From the NCBI GenBank assembly GCA_003252105.1, contig QKDL01000071.1, positions 21,035 to 85,034 on the forward strand: 64,000 bases of DNA, written 5' to 3'. Made by a program: the position numbers and the translations under genes. Source of the stretch: Arcobacter sp. Lineage in GTDB: Bacteria > Campylobacterota > Campylobacteria > Campylobacterales > Arcobacteraceae. Position 1 is the stretch's first letter; the number at the start of each line of letters is the position of its first letter. Below the pieces are notes generated by a model, which made no database searches, was not told the DNA's origin, and saw only the letters and a program-made list of their open reading frames with translations. Below, one piece after another: positions 46,429-55,084 of this stretch.

Positions 46429-46773
46429 CTCCATCTCTTCAACTTCTGGCTTTAAAGTATAAATAAAAGTTTCTACGTCCAACTCATCATACCTTTCAAC
46501 TGTTACAGGAGTTCTTACAAACTCTTGCCCCTCAAACTCATCTAAAAAATCCCAATGATTTATAAGATTTGAAGAGTAAAATAAATACCCATGAATTGTA
46601 TCTGCATTTTCATCTAGTTTTATACCAGGATAACCCATACTAGCACTCCAACCAGCATCTATAAGTCTTCCTTTTACAGTTGCTGGAACAAATTTTCCCA
46701 CAATATTTTCCAAAACATGTCCATTTGGACAATTTGGCATCAATGTTCCATATACAAACAATGTTTCTGTCAT
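46423..46773 (-). CDS. Gamma-glutamylcyclotransferase-like (AIG2 family) protein
   Basis: 116 residues of the GGCT/AIG2 fold. The substrate loop is VYGTLMPNCPNGH, the likely catalytic Glu is in FLDEFEGQEFVR, and GYLFYSS is typical. The family cleaves gamma-glutamyl peptides to 5-oxoproline. The gene overlaps arsR by 4 bases, so it is co-expressed with it. A link to thiol turnover under arsenic stress is plausible but inferred. Confidence 0.85.
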   Translation of the reverse strand: MTETLFVYGTLMPNCPNGHVLENIVGKFVPATVKGRLIDAGWSASMGYPGIKLDENADTIHGYLFYSSNLINHWDFLDEFEGQEFVRTPVTVERYDELDVETFIYTLKPEVEEMEE

Positions 46774-47081
46774 TTAGCTTCACAAACCTTTATTAGTTTT
46801 GGTAAATCAATTTCCAAAGTCATAATCTCTTTAATACAAGCCTGTCTAAACTCATCAAGAGGTGTTCTAATAGAATAATAAGCCCAACGACCTACTCTAT
46901 CAACCCTTAAAAATCCAGCCTCTTTTAAAATCTTTAAATGCCTTGATAATCTTGATTGAATCATATCAAAGGAGTTTTCCAAGTCACATACACAACATTT
47001 GTCATGAATATTTATAAACTTTAATATCTTTACTCTAGTTTCATCATTTAATGCAGATGCAGATTTTAAAAAAATATCCAT
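46770..47081 (-). CDS. arsR: ArsR-family arsenic-responsive repressor
   Basis: About 103 residues with a winged HTH. The arsenite-binding cysteines are in HDKCCVCDLENSF, in the CVCDL arrangement typical of ArsR, and the recognition helix is DMIQSRLSRHLKILKEAGFL. I prefer the ATG at 47081, which has AAAGGAG upstream. It represses its own unit and probably arsB through the two matching operators. Confidence 0.92.
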   Translation of the reverse strand: MDIFLKSASALNDETRVKILKFINIHDKCCVCDLENSFDMIQSRLSRHLKILKEAGFLRVDRVGRWAYYSIRTPLDEFRQACIKEIMTLEIDLPKLIKVCEAK

Positions 47082-47127
47082 GAAACTCCTTTTGAATTTA
47101 TTTCGAAAGTATATCATAAAAATTTTA

Positions 47128-47151
47128 ATATATCAATATATCTTGATATAT
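47128..47151. promoter_or_regulatory. ArsR-type operator before arsR
   Basis: ATATATCAA-tatatc-TTGATATAT is a perfect 9-bp dyad with a 6-base centre, 47 bases upstream of the arsR start. Confidence 0.65.
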
Positions 47152-47170
47152 AAGAACTTAAAAGTTATAT

Positions 47171-47902
47171 TTAAAACAACCCTTTATGCATTTTTTGATA
47201 ATTATTTATAAAATATTTAGTTGTTATAAAAAGTTCACTCTCTTCATATTTAACTTTTTCTATCTTTTTATCTCTAAGTTCATAGATTAAGGCATTAGGA
47301 TAAGAAAGAAGAATTGGGGAATGTGTTGCAATTATAAATTGACAGTTTTGTTTGATTAGTTGATGCATTCTTGCTAACATTGCCATTTGTCTATTTGGAG
47401 ATAATGCTGCTTCTGGTTCATCTAGTATATATAAACCATTTTCTCCAAATCTATGTATAAATAGGGAAAAAAAAGATTCTCCATGAGATTGTTCGTGTAA
47501 TGACTTTCCTCCATAATAATGTAAAAGAGGTTCTATTTTATCTAAAATATCAACTTCAGTAGCTACATTAAAGTAACTCTCTGCTCTTAAAAAAAAGTGA
47601 TTTTCAGGATGAATATGATGTTTATGTATTTTTAAATATTTAAATAATGAGGAATGTGATTCCCTTGTTGAAAAATTAAAATTTTTTGTTCCACCCTCAG
47701 GATTAAATCCCATTTTTATAGCCAAAGCTTCTAAAAGTGTTGATTTCCCTGAGCCATTTTCTCCTATTAAAAAAGTTACATTTTCATGAAACTCTAACTT
47801 TTTTAAAGCTTTTATAATGGGGATATTAAAAGGATATTCATTTTGTCTTTCTATATCTTTTTCATAGGTTGCAGAATAAATAAATGGTGTTTTATTTTTC
47901 AT
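47171..47902 (-). CDS. SMC/ABC-like AAA ATPase (COG3910-type)
   Basis: 243 residues. Walker A is FLIGENGSGKSTLLEAL, a signature-like stretch is EQSHGESFFSLF, Walker B is GLYILDEPEAALSPNRQ, and the H-loop is FIIATHSPILLSYP. It has no membrane part and no nuclease domain, so it is a stand-alone ATPase of unknown target. Homologues are widespread and not tied to a pathway. It lies upstream of arsR in the same direction with a 53-base gap after it. Confidence 0.8.
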   Translation of the reverse strand: MKNKTPFIYSATYEKDIERQNEYPFNIPIIKALKKLEFHENVTFLIGENGSGKSTLLEALAIKMGFNPEGGTKNFNFSTRESHSSLFKYLKIHKHHIHPENHFFLRAESYFNVATEVDILDKIEPLLHYYGGKSLHEQSHGESFFSLFIHRFGENGLYILDEPEAALSPNRQMAMLARMHQLIKQNCQFIIATHSPILLSYPNALIYELRDKKIEKVKYEESELFITTKYFINNYQKMHKGLF

Positions 47903-48031
47903 TCTATTACTTTTGTCATTTTTTATCTTTATAATTGATTATATTATTTCATATTATCATAAAAATTCTTATCTTTTCAAAATTTCCTATTTTTCCTTTT
48001 CTTTTATCAATTAAGTATAAAGTTCTCAACT

Positions 48032-48050
48032 AAAAAGTTTAGATTAAACT
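48032..48050 (-). terminator. Weak terminator after araC-type gene
   Basis: AGTTTA-gat-TAAACT followed on the minus strand by TTTTTAG; a short stem overlapping the stop codon. Confidence 0.35.
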
Positions 48051-48879
48051 AATTTATCGGTATATAAATCTCTTTAATCAAATCCTTATCATCAATATTT
48101 GGTGACCAATTTAAATATTTTTCGAAAGGTGCTACATCTTTACATAAAGATGATAACTCGTTTTCTACTATCCAAGAGAATAGATCCATCCATGTTTTAT
48201 TTACATTATCTTCTCCCATATAACTTATAGTAGCGAATTTTCCTCCTTCTAAAACTCTAACTGCGAATCCATTTTTTTCAAACTCTTGAGCACTTTTTTT
48301 GTCACAACTAATAGCTGCATCATATCTAATTTGCTCTGGTGGTGTTATCTCTGGGTCATTATGACAGATTCCAAATAACTCATTGTTTGTTAAGATATTG
48401 ATTCTTTTATCTGAGTCTAGTTTCCAAATCAACTCTTCCCATGCTTGGGCAGAACTTGTTTCATAGGCTCCATATTTTGTATTGTAGACTATATATGTGT
48501 TTTCTCTTTGTACTATTTTTGGTGTTTTCACTCTATTTTCCTTATAATAAAAAAGCAATTCAAGATGCTTTTTTCTATATTCGGTTGGAGTCATATTAAA
48601 TATCTTTTTAAAAGCTTTATTAAATCCATTTGGGGTTTCAAAGCCAACATCAAGAGCAATTGCAATAATAGATTTTTCACTATTGATAATATCAGCAGAA
48701 GCTTTTTTAATCCTAAGTCTAGAACTGTAAGACATTACGGACTCACCTACACTTACTTTAAAAATCCTACAAAAATAAAAAGGGGAATATCCAGCAATTT
48801 TTGATAATGTTTCAATATCAAAATCTTCATCTATATGGGTTTCTATAAAGTGAAGTACTTTTAATATCTGATTATTCAT
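48049..48879 (-). CDS. AraC-family regulator with C-terminal GyrI-like effector domain
   Basis: 276 residues. The N-terminal double HTH includes DIETLSKIAGYSPFYFCRIFKVSVGESVMSY and AIALDVGFETPNGFNKAFKKIFNMTPTEYRK. Residues 120-276 resemble a GyrI-like small-molecule binding domain (NTYIVYNTKYGAYETSSAQAWEEL), as in Rob/SoxS-type multidrug regulators. The 145-base divergent region to the oxidase-fold gene may hold its target promoter. The effector is unknown. Confidence 0.85.
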   Translation of the reverse strand: MNNQILKVLHFIETHIDEDFDIETLSKIAGYSPFYFCRIFKVSVGESVMSYSSRLRIKKASADIINSEKSIIAIALDVGFETPNGFNKAFKKIFNMTPTEYRKKHLELLFYYKENRVKTPKIVQRENTYIVYNTKYGAYETSSAQAWEELIWKLDSDKRINILTNNELFGICHNDPEITPPEQIRYDAAISCDKKSAQEFEKNGFAVRVLEGGKFATISYMGEDNVNKTWMDLFSWIVENELSSLCKDVAPFEKYLNWSPNIDDKDLIKEIYIPIN

Positions 48880-49024
48880 ATTAGCCTCTTTTATTTTTGA
48901 TACGTAAGTGTAAACAAATCTATAAAATTTGTCTTGTCCTATATTGCCTTATTTACAAATATATATACAATAATATAAAACAATATAAGCTAAAATATCA
49001 ATTTTAAATATTAAAAGGATAGCC

Positions 49025-49573
49025 ATGGGCAAAATTACAGATAAATTAAATGATTTAGATATAGAGTTTATAAATAATCAAAAAATGTTTTTTGTTTCAA
49101 CTGCCCCTAAAGAAGGAAAAATAAATCTATCTCCAAAAGGTTTAGATGATACATTTAAGATTATAGATGAAAATAGAATATTGTGGCTCAACTATTTTGG
49201 AAGTGGAAATGAAACTGCGGCACATCTATTAGAAGATGACAGAATGACTATAATGTTTTGTGCCTTTGAAGGAAAACCAAATATACTAAGATTGTATTGT
49301 AAAGCAAAAACAATACATGAAAGAGATAATCAATGGGATAAATATATTTCCCATTTTGAAAACAAAAATGCAGCTAGACAAGTTTTTGATATAACTATTG
49401 AAAATGTAAACAATTCTTGTGGTATGGGAGTACCTCTATATGAGTTTGTTGAACAAAGAGATGATTTAAGTGTTTTATTTAATAAAATGAGTAAAGAAGA
49501 GCAAATAGCCTATATGAAAAGAAAAAATCAAATAAGTTTTGATGGAAAACCAACAAAACTATTTGAAGAATAA
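49025..49573 (+). CDS. Pyridoxamine 5'-phosphate oxidase-fold protein
   Basis: 182 residues with the split-barrel FMN-binding fold: MFFVSTAPKEGKINLSPKGLDDTF and ILWLNYFGSGNETAAHLLEDDRMTIMFCAF are typical of the general PNPOx-like family. It is not PdxH itself, lacking its C-terminal signature. The start has AAAAGGAT upstream. It is divergent from the AraC regulator, whose target it might be. The substrate is unknown. Confidence 0.8.
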   Translation: MGKITDKLNDLDIEFINNQKMFFVSTAPKEGKINLSPKGLDDTFKIIDENRILWLNYFGSGNETAAHLLEDDRMTIMFCAFEGKPNILRLYCKAKTIHERDNQWDKYISHFENKNAARQVFDITIENVNNSCGMGVPLYEFVEQRDDLSVLFNKMSKEEQIAYMKRKNQISFDGKPTKLFEE

Positions 49574-49597
49574 AGTTAGAGTTTAAAACTCTAACTT
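49573..49597. terminator. Bidirectional terminator between oxidase-fold gene and tkt
   Basis: AAGTTAGAGTTT-a-AAACTCTAACTT is a perfect 12-bp dyad between convergent stops, with Ts following. Confidence 0.7.
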
Positions 49598-51508
49598 TTA
49601 TATATCGCTTTTAATTCTTTCAACTAAAGATTCTACAGTAAATCCAAACTCTTTAAATAATTCATCAGCAGGACCACTTGCACCAAATGTATCCATACCA
49701 TAAACTACGTCTGCAAATTTATAGTATTCTAAACCTCTAGCTGCTTCAATAGCAAATACTTTTGTATTTGGTTCAATAATAGTATTTATATACTCTTTAT
49801 CTTGTTCTAAAAGTAAATCAAAACAAGGTACTGAAACAATATTTGCATTTATTCCATCTTTTGCTAATTCACAAGCTGTTTGAAGAGCTAACATAACTTC
49901 ACTTCCTGAAGCCATTAAAGTAACTGTTGCATCATCTCTTTTTTTAAGAAGATATCCACCATTTGCAACTGTACCAAATGCTCTTTCATCTTTTAATACT
50001 TCTAAACCTTGTCTAGAACATACAAATGCAGTTGGTGCACTCATTTTAAGAGCAATTCTCCAAGACTCGATATTTTCACTTGCATCAGCAGGTCTAAATG
50101 TATAGAAATTTGGTAAAGCTCTAAATTGTGATAAATGCTCAATTGGTTGGTGTGTTGGTCCATCTTCACCTACACCAATAGAATCATGAGTCCATACGAA
50201 GTGTTGAGAAATTCCTGCAAGTGCTGCAATTCTTGCACTTGGTTTTAAATAATCTGAAAATACAAAGAATGTAGCTGAGAATACTTTGAATAATCCATAA
50301 AGATTCATAGCATTTGTCATTGCTGCCATTGCATGTTCTTTAATTCCAAAGTGAATGTTTCTTCCTTTTGGGAAATCACCCATCCCTTTTAATTCAGTTT
50401 TATTTGAAGGAGCAAGGTCAGCAGATCCACCTAAGAATCCAGGAATAGCTTGGGCAATTGCATTTAAAATTTTGTGGTTTGAATCTCTTGTTGCAACTTT
50501 AGTACCAACTTCAAATTCAGGATAAACTATAGAATCAAAATCTGGATTTTGTAGTTGCTCAATTTTTGCTTTTGTTTCATCACTTAATGTTGATAACCAA
50601 GCATTTTCTGCTTCAACACCTTTGATAAGTTTATCAAAAGCACCTTTTATATCATATGGTACAACAAAAGTCTCTTCTGGGTCAAAACCAGCTTTTTGTT
50701 TTGAAGCTTTGATTTCATCTTCACCTAAAGGAGCCCCATGTGTATGATGACTTCCTTCTAAAGTTGCAGCACCTTTTCCAATAGAAGTTGTTGCTATGAT
50801 TAAAACTGGTTTATCACATGCTTTTGCAGCAACAATTGCTTTGTCTATTTGGTCAAAGTTATGTCCATCTACTTCTAATACTTCGAAATTAATTGCTTGG
50901 AATCTTTTTTTAACATTTTCACTCCATGCAATAGATGTATCACCTTCAATTGTAATAGAGTTTGAATCATAAATAACAATTAAATTATCTAAACCTAAAT
51001 GCCCTGCGGTTGCACAAGCTTCATAAGAGATACCCTCTTGTAAATCTCCATCCCCACATAAACAAAAAACATTATGTGTAATAACATCTTTACCTAAAAT
51101 ATTTTGTGCATATTTTCCTGCCATTGCAAAACCTACGGCATTTGCAATCCCTTGCCCTAATGGTCCAGTTGTAATCTCTACTCCATGTGTATGTCCATAT
51201 TCTGGATGTCCTGGAGTTTTTGAATTTGATTGTCTAAAGTTTTTCATATCGCTTAAACTTACATCAAATCCCCATAAATGTAAAAGTGAATATACTAAAC
51301 CTGTAGCGTGTCCACCAGAGAAAACTAATCTATCTCTGTTTAGCCATTTATCATTTGCTGGATTTAAGTTTAAATGAGCACTTAACACAGTAGCAATATC
51401 TGCCATTCCCATAGGTGCACCTGGGTGTCCTGAGTTTGCTTTTTGTACCATGTCTGCTGCTAAGAATCTAATCGTATCTGCTTGTTTTTGAAGTAGTTGT
51501 TTTGACAT
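49598..51508 (-). CDS. tkt: Transketolase
   Basis: Thiamine diphosphate enzyme transferring two-carbon units in the pentose phosphate pathway. The start is QKQADTIRFLAADMVQKANSGHPGAPMG, the ThDP motif is GDGDLQEGISYEA, and THDSIGVGEDGPTHQPIEHL belongs to the central domain. The 636-residue length is normal. It supplies erythrose 4-phosphate for the DAHP synthase at 7.9 kb together with the transaldolase. Confidence 0.96.
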   Translation of the reverse strand: MSKQLLQKQADTIRFLAADMVQKANSGHPGAPMGMADIATVLSAHLNLNPANDKWLNRDRLVFSGGHATGLVYSLLHLWGFDVSLSDMKNFRQSNSKTPGHPEYGHTHGVEITTGPLGQGIANAVGFAMAGKYAQNILGKDVITHNVFCLCGDGDLQEGISYEACATAGHLGLDNLIVIYDSNSITIEGDTSIAWSENVKKRFQAINFEVLEVDGHNFDQIDKAIVAAKACDKPVLIIATTSIGKGAATLEGSHHTHGAPLGEDEIKASKQKAGFDPEETFVVPYDIKGAFDKLIKGVEAENAWLSTLSDETKAKIEQLQNPDFDSIVYPEFEVGTKVATRDSNHKILNAIAQAIPGFLGGSADLAPSNKTELKGMGDFPKGRNIHFGIKEHAMAAMTNAMNLYGLFKVFSATFFVFSDYLKPSARIAALAGISQHFVWTHDSIGVGEDGPTHQPIEHLSQFRALPNFYTFRPADASENIESWRIALKMSAPTAFVCSRQGLEVLKDERAFGTVANGGYLLKKRDDATVTLMASGSEVMLALQTACELAKDGINANIVSVPCFDLLLEQDKEYINTIIEPNTKVFAIEAARGLEYYKFADVVYGMDTFGASGPADELFKEFGFTVESLVERIKSDI

Positions 51509-51591
51509 AATTATCCTAATTTCAAGAAGTTTTTATATTAATTTTGAGCGATTATATCTAAAAGATATTAAAAAAAAAATGAAGAGATTTT

Positions 51592-51623
51592 TATAACAGA
51601 AACTTATAATTGTTTCTGTTATA
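51592..51623 (-). terminator. Terminator at the end of the type I secretion operon
   Basis: TATAACAGAAAC and GTTTCTGTTATA form a 12-bp stem with an 8-base loop, 9 bases past the WG-repeat gene stop and before tkt. The minus-strand sequence continues with AAAAATCTC, so U-richness is weak. Confidence 0.6.
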
Positions 51624-51631
51624 TTTAAATA

Positions 51632-52387
51632 TTAAAAATTGTCTGCTTTTTCAAAAGCTTTTCTAGTGATTTCTTCACCATCAAGATTTAAATAAGTCCA
51701 TAGTTTTCCTTTTTCAACTCTTGCAATTCCTTTTGAATAATCATCTGCAAATGCATATTTTGGCTCTACGATTACATTACATTTAGTATCCATAAATCCC
51801 CATTTATCATCTTTTACAATTCTCATTCTTCCTTCATTAGATAAGTAAATCATATCATAATCTAAAGATGCAACAAGTTCATTATCTAAGTTTAGACAAC
51901 CATATTTTGTTTTTTTATTTTTATCATAATTTCTTACAATAACACTTCCATCTAAAACATCTCTAAGTTCATCATAGATTGGTTTAACTACAACTTCAAA
52001 CTTTTCATTGATTAAACCAAATTTTTTATCTACTTCTACTTTTGCATATCCATTAAAGAACTCACCAATAGAATCAAAAATTACTTTTAACTTTAATTTT
52101 CCATCTCTACCTATAATACCATATTTATCATCTACATTTCTTACTACTGCAAACTCTTCATCCCCTATATGTAGCCAATGAAGATTTATATAATGAGGAT
52201 GAACATATGTATTAGAATCTATATCTTTTAGATAACTCATATCTTTGTATATAGGTTTTACTTCTATTTCTCCATCTCTATTTATTAGTCCTTCTTTTTT
52301 TGCAACAGTTACAGTTGTAGCATCATCTTTATAAGTACACCCTGTATATAGCAATACTATTGCCATAAATATTAGTAACTTTTTCAT
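51632..52387 (-). CDS. WG-repeat lipoprotein of the type I secretion operon
   Basis: 251 residues: a lipobox (VLLYTGC), then five or so WG-type repeats such as KEGLINRDGEIEVKPIY, KYGIIGRDGKLKLKVIF, KFGLINEKFEVVVKPIY and KWGFMDTKCNVIVEPKY. WG repeats form beta structures of mostly unknown role. I prefer the ATG at 52387, with GAGGTG upstream. It is the last gene of the TolC-ABC-HlyD operon. A surface or periplasmic lipid-anchored accessory role is inference. Confidence 0.7.
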   Translation of the reverse strand: MKKLLIFMAIVLLYTGCTYKDDATTVTVAKKEGLINRDGEIEVKPIYKDMSYLKDIDSNTYVHPHYINLHWLHIGDEEFAVVRNVDDKYGIIGRDGKLKLKVIFDSIGEFFNGYAKVEVDKKFGLINEKFEVVVKPIYDELRDVLDGSVIVRNYDKNKKTKYGCLNLDNELVASLDYDMIYLSNEGRMRIVKDDKWGFMDTKCNVIVEPKYAFADDYSKGIARVEKGKLWTYLNLDGEEITRKAFEKADNF

Positions 52388-52398
52388 AATACACCTCA

Positions 52399-53730
52399 TT
52401 AGTTTATTTTATTAATTCTAAACTCAACTCTTCTTGATAATGCTTCATCTTCAACACCATTTGCATCATAGATTAAATTATCATAAGCTAACCCTTGATA
52501 ACTAAAATGTTCTTTTAGCCAAGTTTCATTTTCAACAATTAACGGATCTTTTTGAGCTAATGTATACTCGTAAACATGTTTTGCTCTTTTTTCTGAAAGA
52601 ATTTTATTTTTTGTATATCTTTCAACATCATTTTTAGCACTTGCGTAAACTGATGATGTATGACCTTCAATAATTACATCTTTGATTTGATCTTTATATT
52701 TGTCGATTATTTTCATATATCTTGGAATAAAATTATCAAGAATCTTTTTAAATCCATCTCTTAAATCTGAACTACCATGAGTAAATAAAACTTCTGGTTT
52801 TTTAAATCTAAATACCAATCCATCTTTATCTAATTCTGCATTCCAAGGATCAAAATCTGAACCAAATTCAGCCATTAAATCCTCATATAATCCAGCAATA
52901 TATGGAGTCTTCTCAATTACAGGTTCCTCTTTTTTGATTAAATCATTTAAATTTGCAATCTCAACATCTTTATCTATAGTGTTTGTACCAACAGCAGTAA
53001 CAATATAAGATTTAGTTAAATCAGGTTTTTTATCTAATGTTGCACAATATTTTTCAGGACTTACATCAGCTTTATATTTACCAAATGGTTTTAAAGAATC
53101 ACTTGATTCATCAGCAATTGTTAAATCAACTTCTGTAGCATAACCTTTTACAATTTGTCCACAAATCTGATTTGAATCTTGAAGATATTCATCTAGTGTA
53201 ATATCTAGTTTTTCACACATTTTAGTTCTATCTTTTGCTTGTATCATCTCAACAATAAATAAATCATTGTTTTTTGAAGCATTATGAATTGGTTTCATTT
53301 CATGCTTATCAAATACTTCTGTTAATGCTCCATTACATAATAGTAATCTTGACATCTCATTTGTACTATTTCTAGTTGAATCTAACAATGGTGTATCTTT
53401 AAAAACATCAACATTATTAACATTTGCACCTTTTTGAATTAAAAGTTCAGCTATTTCATACTGATTTAATCTAGCTGCAAGATGTAAAGGTGTATACCCA
53501 TACTTATCTTTAGTATCAATTTTAGAACCACTATTGATTAACTCTTTAACGATATTAAAATCTTTTGCTCTTACTGCATCGTGTAATGCTAACTCATAGA
53601 TGAAATCATCATCTGAAACTGGCTTAACTTTTTCCTCAACTATTTTTTCATTTCCAACTACTTGCTCTTTTTGAGAACAACCAGTTAAAAACAGTAAAAT
53701 AGCGAATGTAATGTAAATCAAATTTTTCAT
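52399..53730 (-). CDS. Lipoprotein with ankyrin repeats and a C-terminal OmpA-like peptidoglycan-binding domain
   Basis: 443 residues. The signal ends in LFLTGC. Ankyrin-type repeats lie around residues 45-165 (DKYGYTPLHLAARLNQYEIAELLIQKGANVN and two more copies). A middle part of about 120 residues is unassigned. The OmpA domain includes VIIEGHTSSVYASAKNDVERYTKNKILSEKRAKHVYEY and EALSRRVEFRI. OmpA-like lipoproteins are frequent beside secreted adhesin systems, but ankyrin repeats in one are unusual. I prefer the ATG at 53730, with AAAGGAAG upstream. Confidence 0.8.
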   Translation of the reverse strand: MKNLIYITFAILLFLTGCSQKEQVVGNEKIVEEKVKPVSDDDFIYELALHDAVRAKDFNIVKELINSGSKIDTKDKYGYTPLHLAARLNQYEIAELLIQKGANVNNVDVFKDTPLLDSTRNSTNEMSRLLLCNGALTEVFDKHEMKPIHNASKNNDLFIVEMIQAKDRTKMCEKLDITLDEYLQDSNQICGQIVKGYATEVDLTIADESSDSLKPFGKYKADVSPEKYCATLDKKPDLTKSYIVTAVGTNTIDKDVEIANLNDLIKKEEPVIEKTPYIAGLYEDLMAEFGSDFDPWNAELDKDGLVFRFKKPEVLFTHGSSDLRDGFKKILDNFIPRYMKIIDKYKDQIKDVIIEGHTSSVYASAKNDVERYTKNKILSEKRAKHVYEYTLAQKDPLIVENETWLKEHFSYQGLAYDNLIYDANGVEDEALSRRVEFRINKIN

Positions 53731-53740
53731 ATTTCTTCCT

Positions 53741-55084
53741 TTATTTTTCATGTAATGAATTTTGTTTTATTTTTAAAATTGGTTTTAGAATGTAATCCAT
53801 AATAGTTTTCTTACCAGTGATTACATCAACACTTGCAACCATCCCAGGGATAATTGGTAACTTATTTCCATTTTTTTCTAAATAATTTTTTTCTGTCTGG
53901 ACAACAATCTTATAATAACTTTTTCCATCTTTACTCTCTTTATCTATAATACTATCTGCTGAAATTTCAACAATTTTTCCTTCTAATCCCCCATAAATAG
54001 AAAAATCATAAGCTGTTATTTTTACTATTGCTTTTTGAGAAGGACTTATAAATGCAATATCTTTAGGGTCAATTTTTGCTTCAACTAATAAATTATCACT
54101 ATTAGGAATAATATCCATTAGGCTTGCACCTGGCTGAATAACTCCACCAATTGTATTCATATATATCTCTTTTACAATACCATCTACACTTGACTTTATA
54201 ACTGTTTTATCAATTTTATCAGTATCTGATACCATTCTAGCTTCAGCTTTTTTTATCTCTACAGAGATTCTTTGTAACTCTTTTGAAGCTTCAGCTTTAA
54301 ATTGTGTAATCTTTTCTATTCTTCTATTTTTTATCTCGTTTATAGCATATTTAGATCTAGGAATAGAAAGTTCGGCAGATTTTAAATCACCAACAATTTG
54401 TTGATATTCTTTCTCTATTGCTATAAGCTCAACCTTAGATTTCACACCAGTTTGTACTAGATCTTTTATAGTCTTTCTCTCTATTTTAACTAACTTTAAT
54501 CTAGTCTCATATTTTTCTATCTCTTGTTCAATCTCTTTTAATTCTTGAATTTTTTGATTCAATTGAGAATCTAAAACATTAACAGAACTTTTTAATTCAC
54601 TAACTCTATTTTTGAAAAGAAAAGTTTCTGATTTTATATAATCTTCTGAAATCTTTTTAATCTCATCAGGAAAAACTAAATTAGGAATTTTTTTATCTAT
54701 ATCAATTTGAGACTCAACTTCAAGTCTTACTTTCATTGCTAACCACTGATTATAACTCTCTTGATTCTCTTCTAAAGATGCTAAAAATCTCGTAGTATCA
54801 ATTTTCATAAGAGGTTGCCCTTTTTTTACTTGATCACCAGTTCTAATTAATATCTCTTCTACAAGTCCACCATCTAAAGATTGAATCGTTTGTATTTTTG
54901 AAGAAGGAATAACTTTCCCTTCACCTTTTGTTAACTCATCAATTTCAGCAATACTTGCCCAAATAATTACAGCAATAGCAAATGTCAAAATAAATAAAAA
55001 TAAGAAATCAATTTTAAATGCCGATTTTTCATTTGCTTGACCATAAAGGTTATGGACAAAATTTACATCATTATCTTTTTTCAT
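53741..55084 (-). CDS. HlyD-family membrane fusion protein of type I secretion system
   Basis: 447 residues. A short cytoplasmic part is followed by one helix (FKIDFLFLFILTFAIAVIIWASIAEID), a lipoyl-type domain starting GKVIPSSKIQTIQSLDGGLVEEILIRTGDQVKKGQPLM, a long coiled coil (about 100-290) and a C-terminal beta-barrel domain. It links the ABC protein to the TolC-like channel. I prefer the ATG at 55084 (GAGTGAAG upstream), which overlaps the ABC gene end by 14 bases. Confidence 0.93.
   Translation of the reverse strand: MKKDNDVNFVHNLYGQANEKSAFKIDFLFLFILTFAIAVIIWASIAEIDELTKGEGKVIPSSKIQTIQSLDGGLVEEILIRTGDQVKKGQPLMKIDTTRFLASLEENQESYNQWLAMKVRLEVESQIDIDKKIPNLVFPDEIKKISEDYIKSETFLFKNRVSELKSSVNVLDSQLNQKIQELKEIEQEIEKYETRLKLVKIERKTIKDLVQTGVKSKVELIAIEKEYQQIVGDLKSAELSIPRSKYAINEIKNRRIEKITQFKAEASKELQRISVEIKKAEARMVSDTDKIDKTVIKSSVDGIVKEIYMNTIGGVIQPGASLMDIIPNSDNLLVEAKIDPKDIAFISPSQKAIVKITAYDFSIYGGLEGKIVEISADSIIDKESKDGKSYYKIVVQTEKNYLEKNGNKLPIIPGMVASVDVITGKKTIMDYILKPILKIKQNSLHEK

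Noticed and set aside
44682-47151. Arsenic locus as a recently acquired mobile island
   Set aside because: No integrase, transposase, direct repeats or tRNA border was seen, and the base use looks like that of its neighbours.
47903-48048. Small gene in the gap between the ATPase and the araC-type gene
   Set aside because: Only AT-rich sequence with frequent stops in all frames; no ribosome site with a usable ORF.
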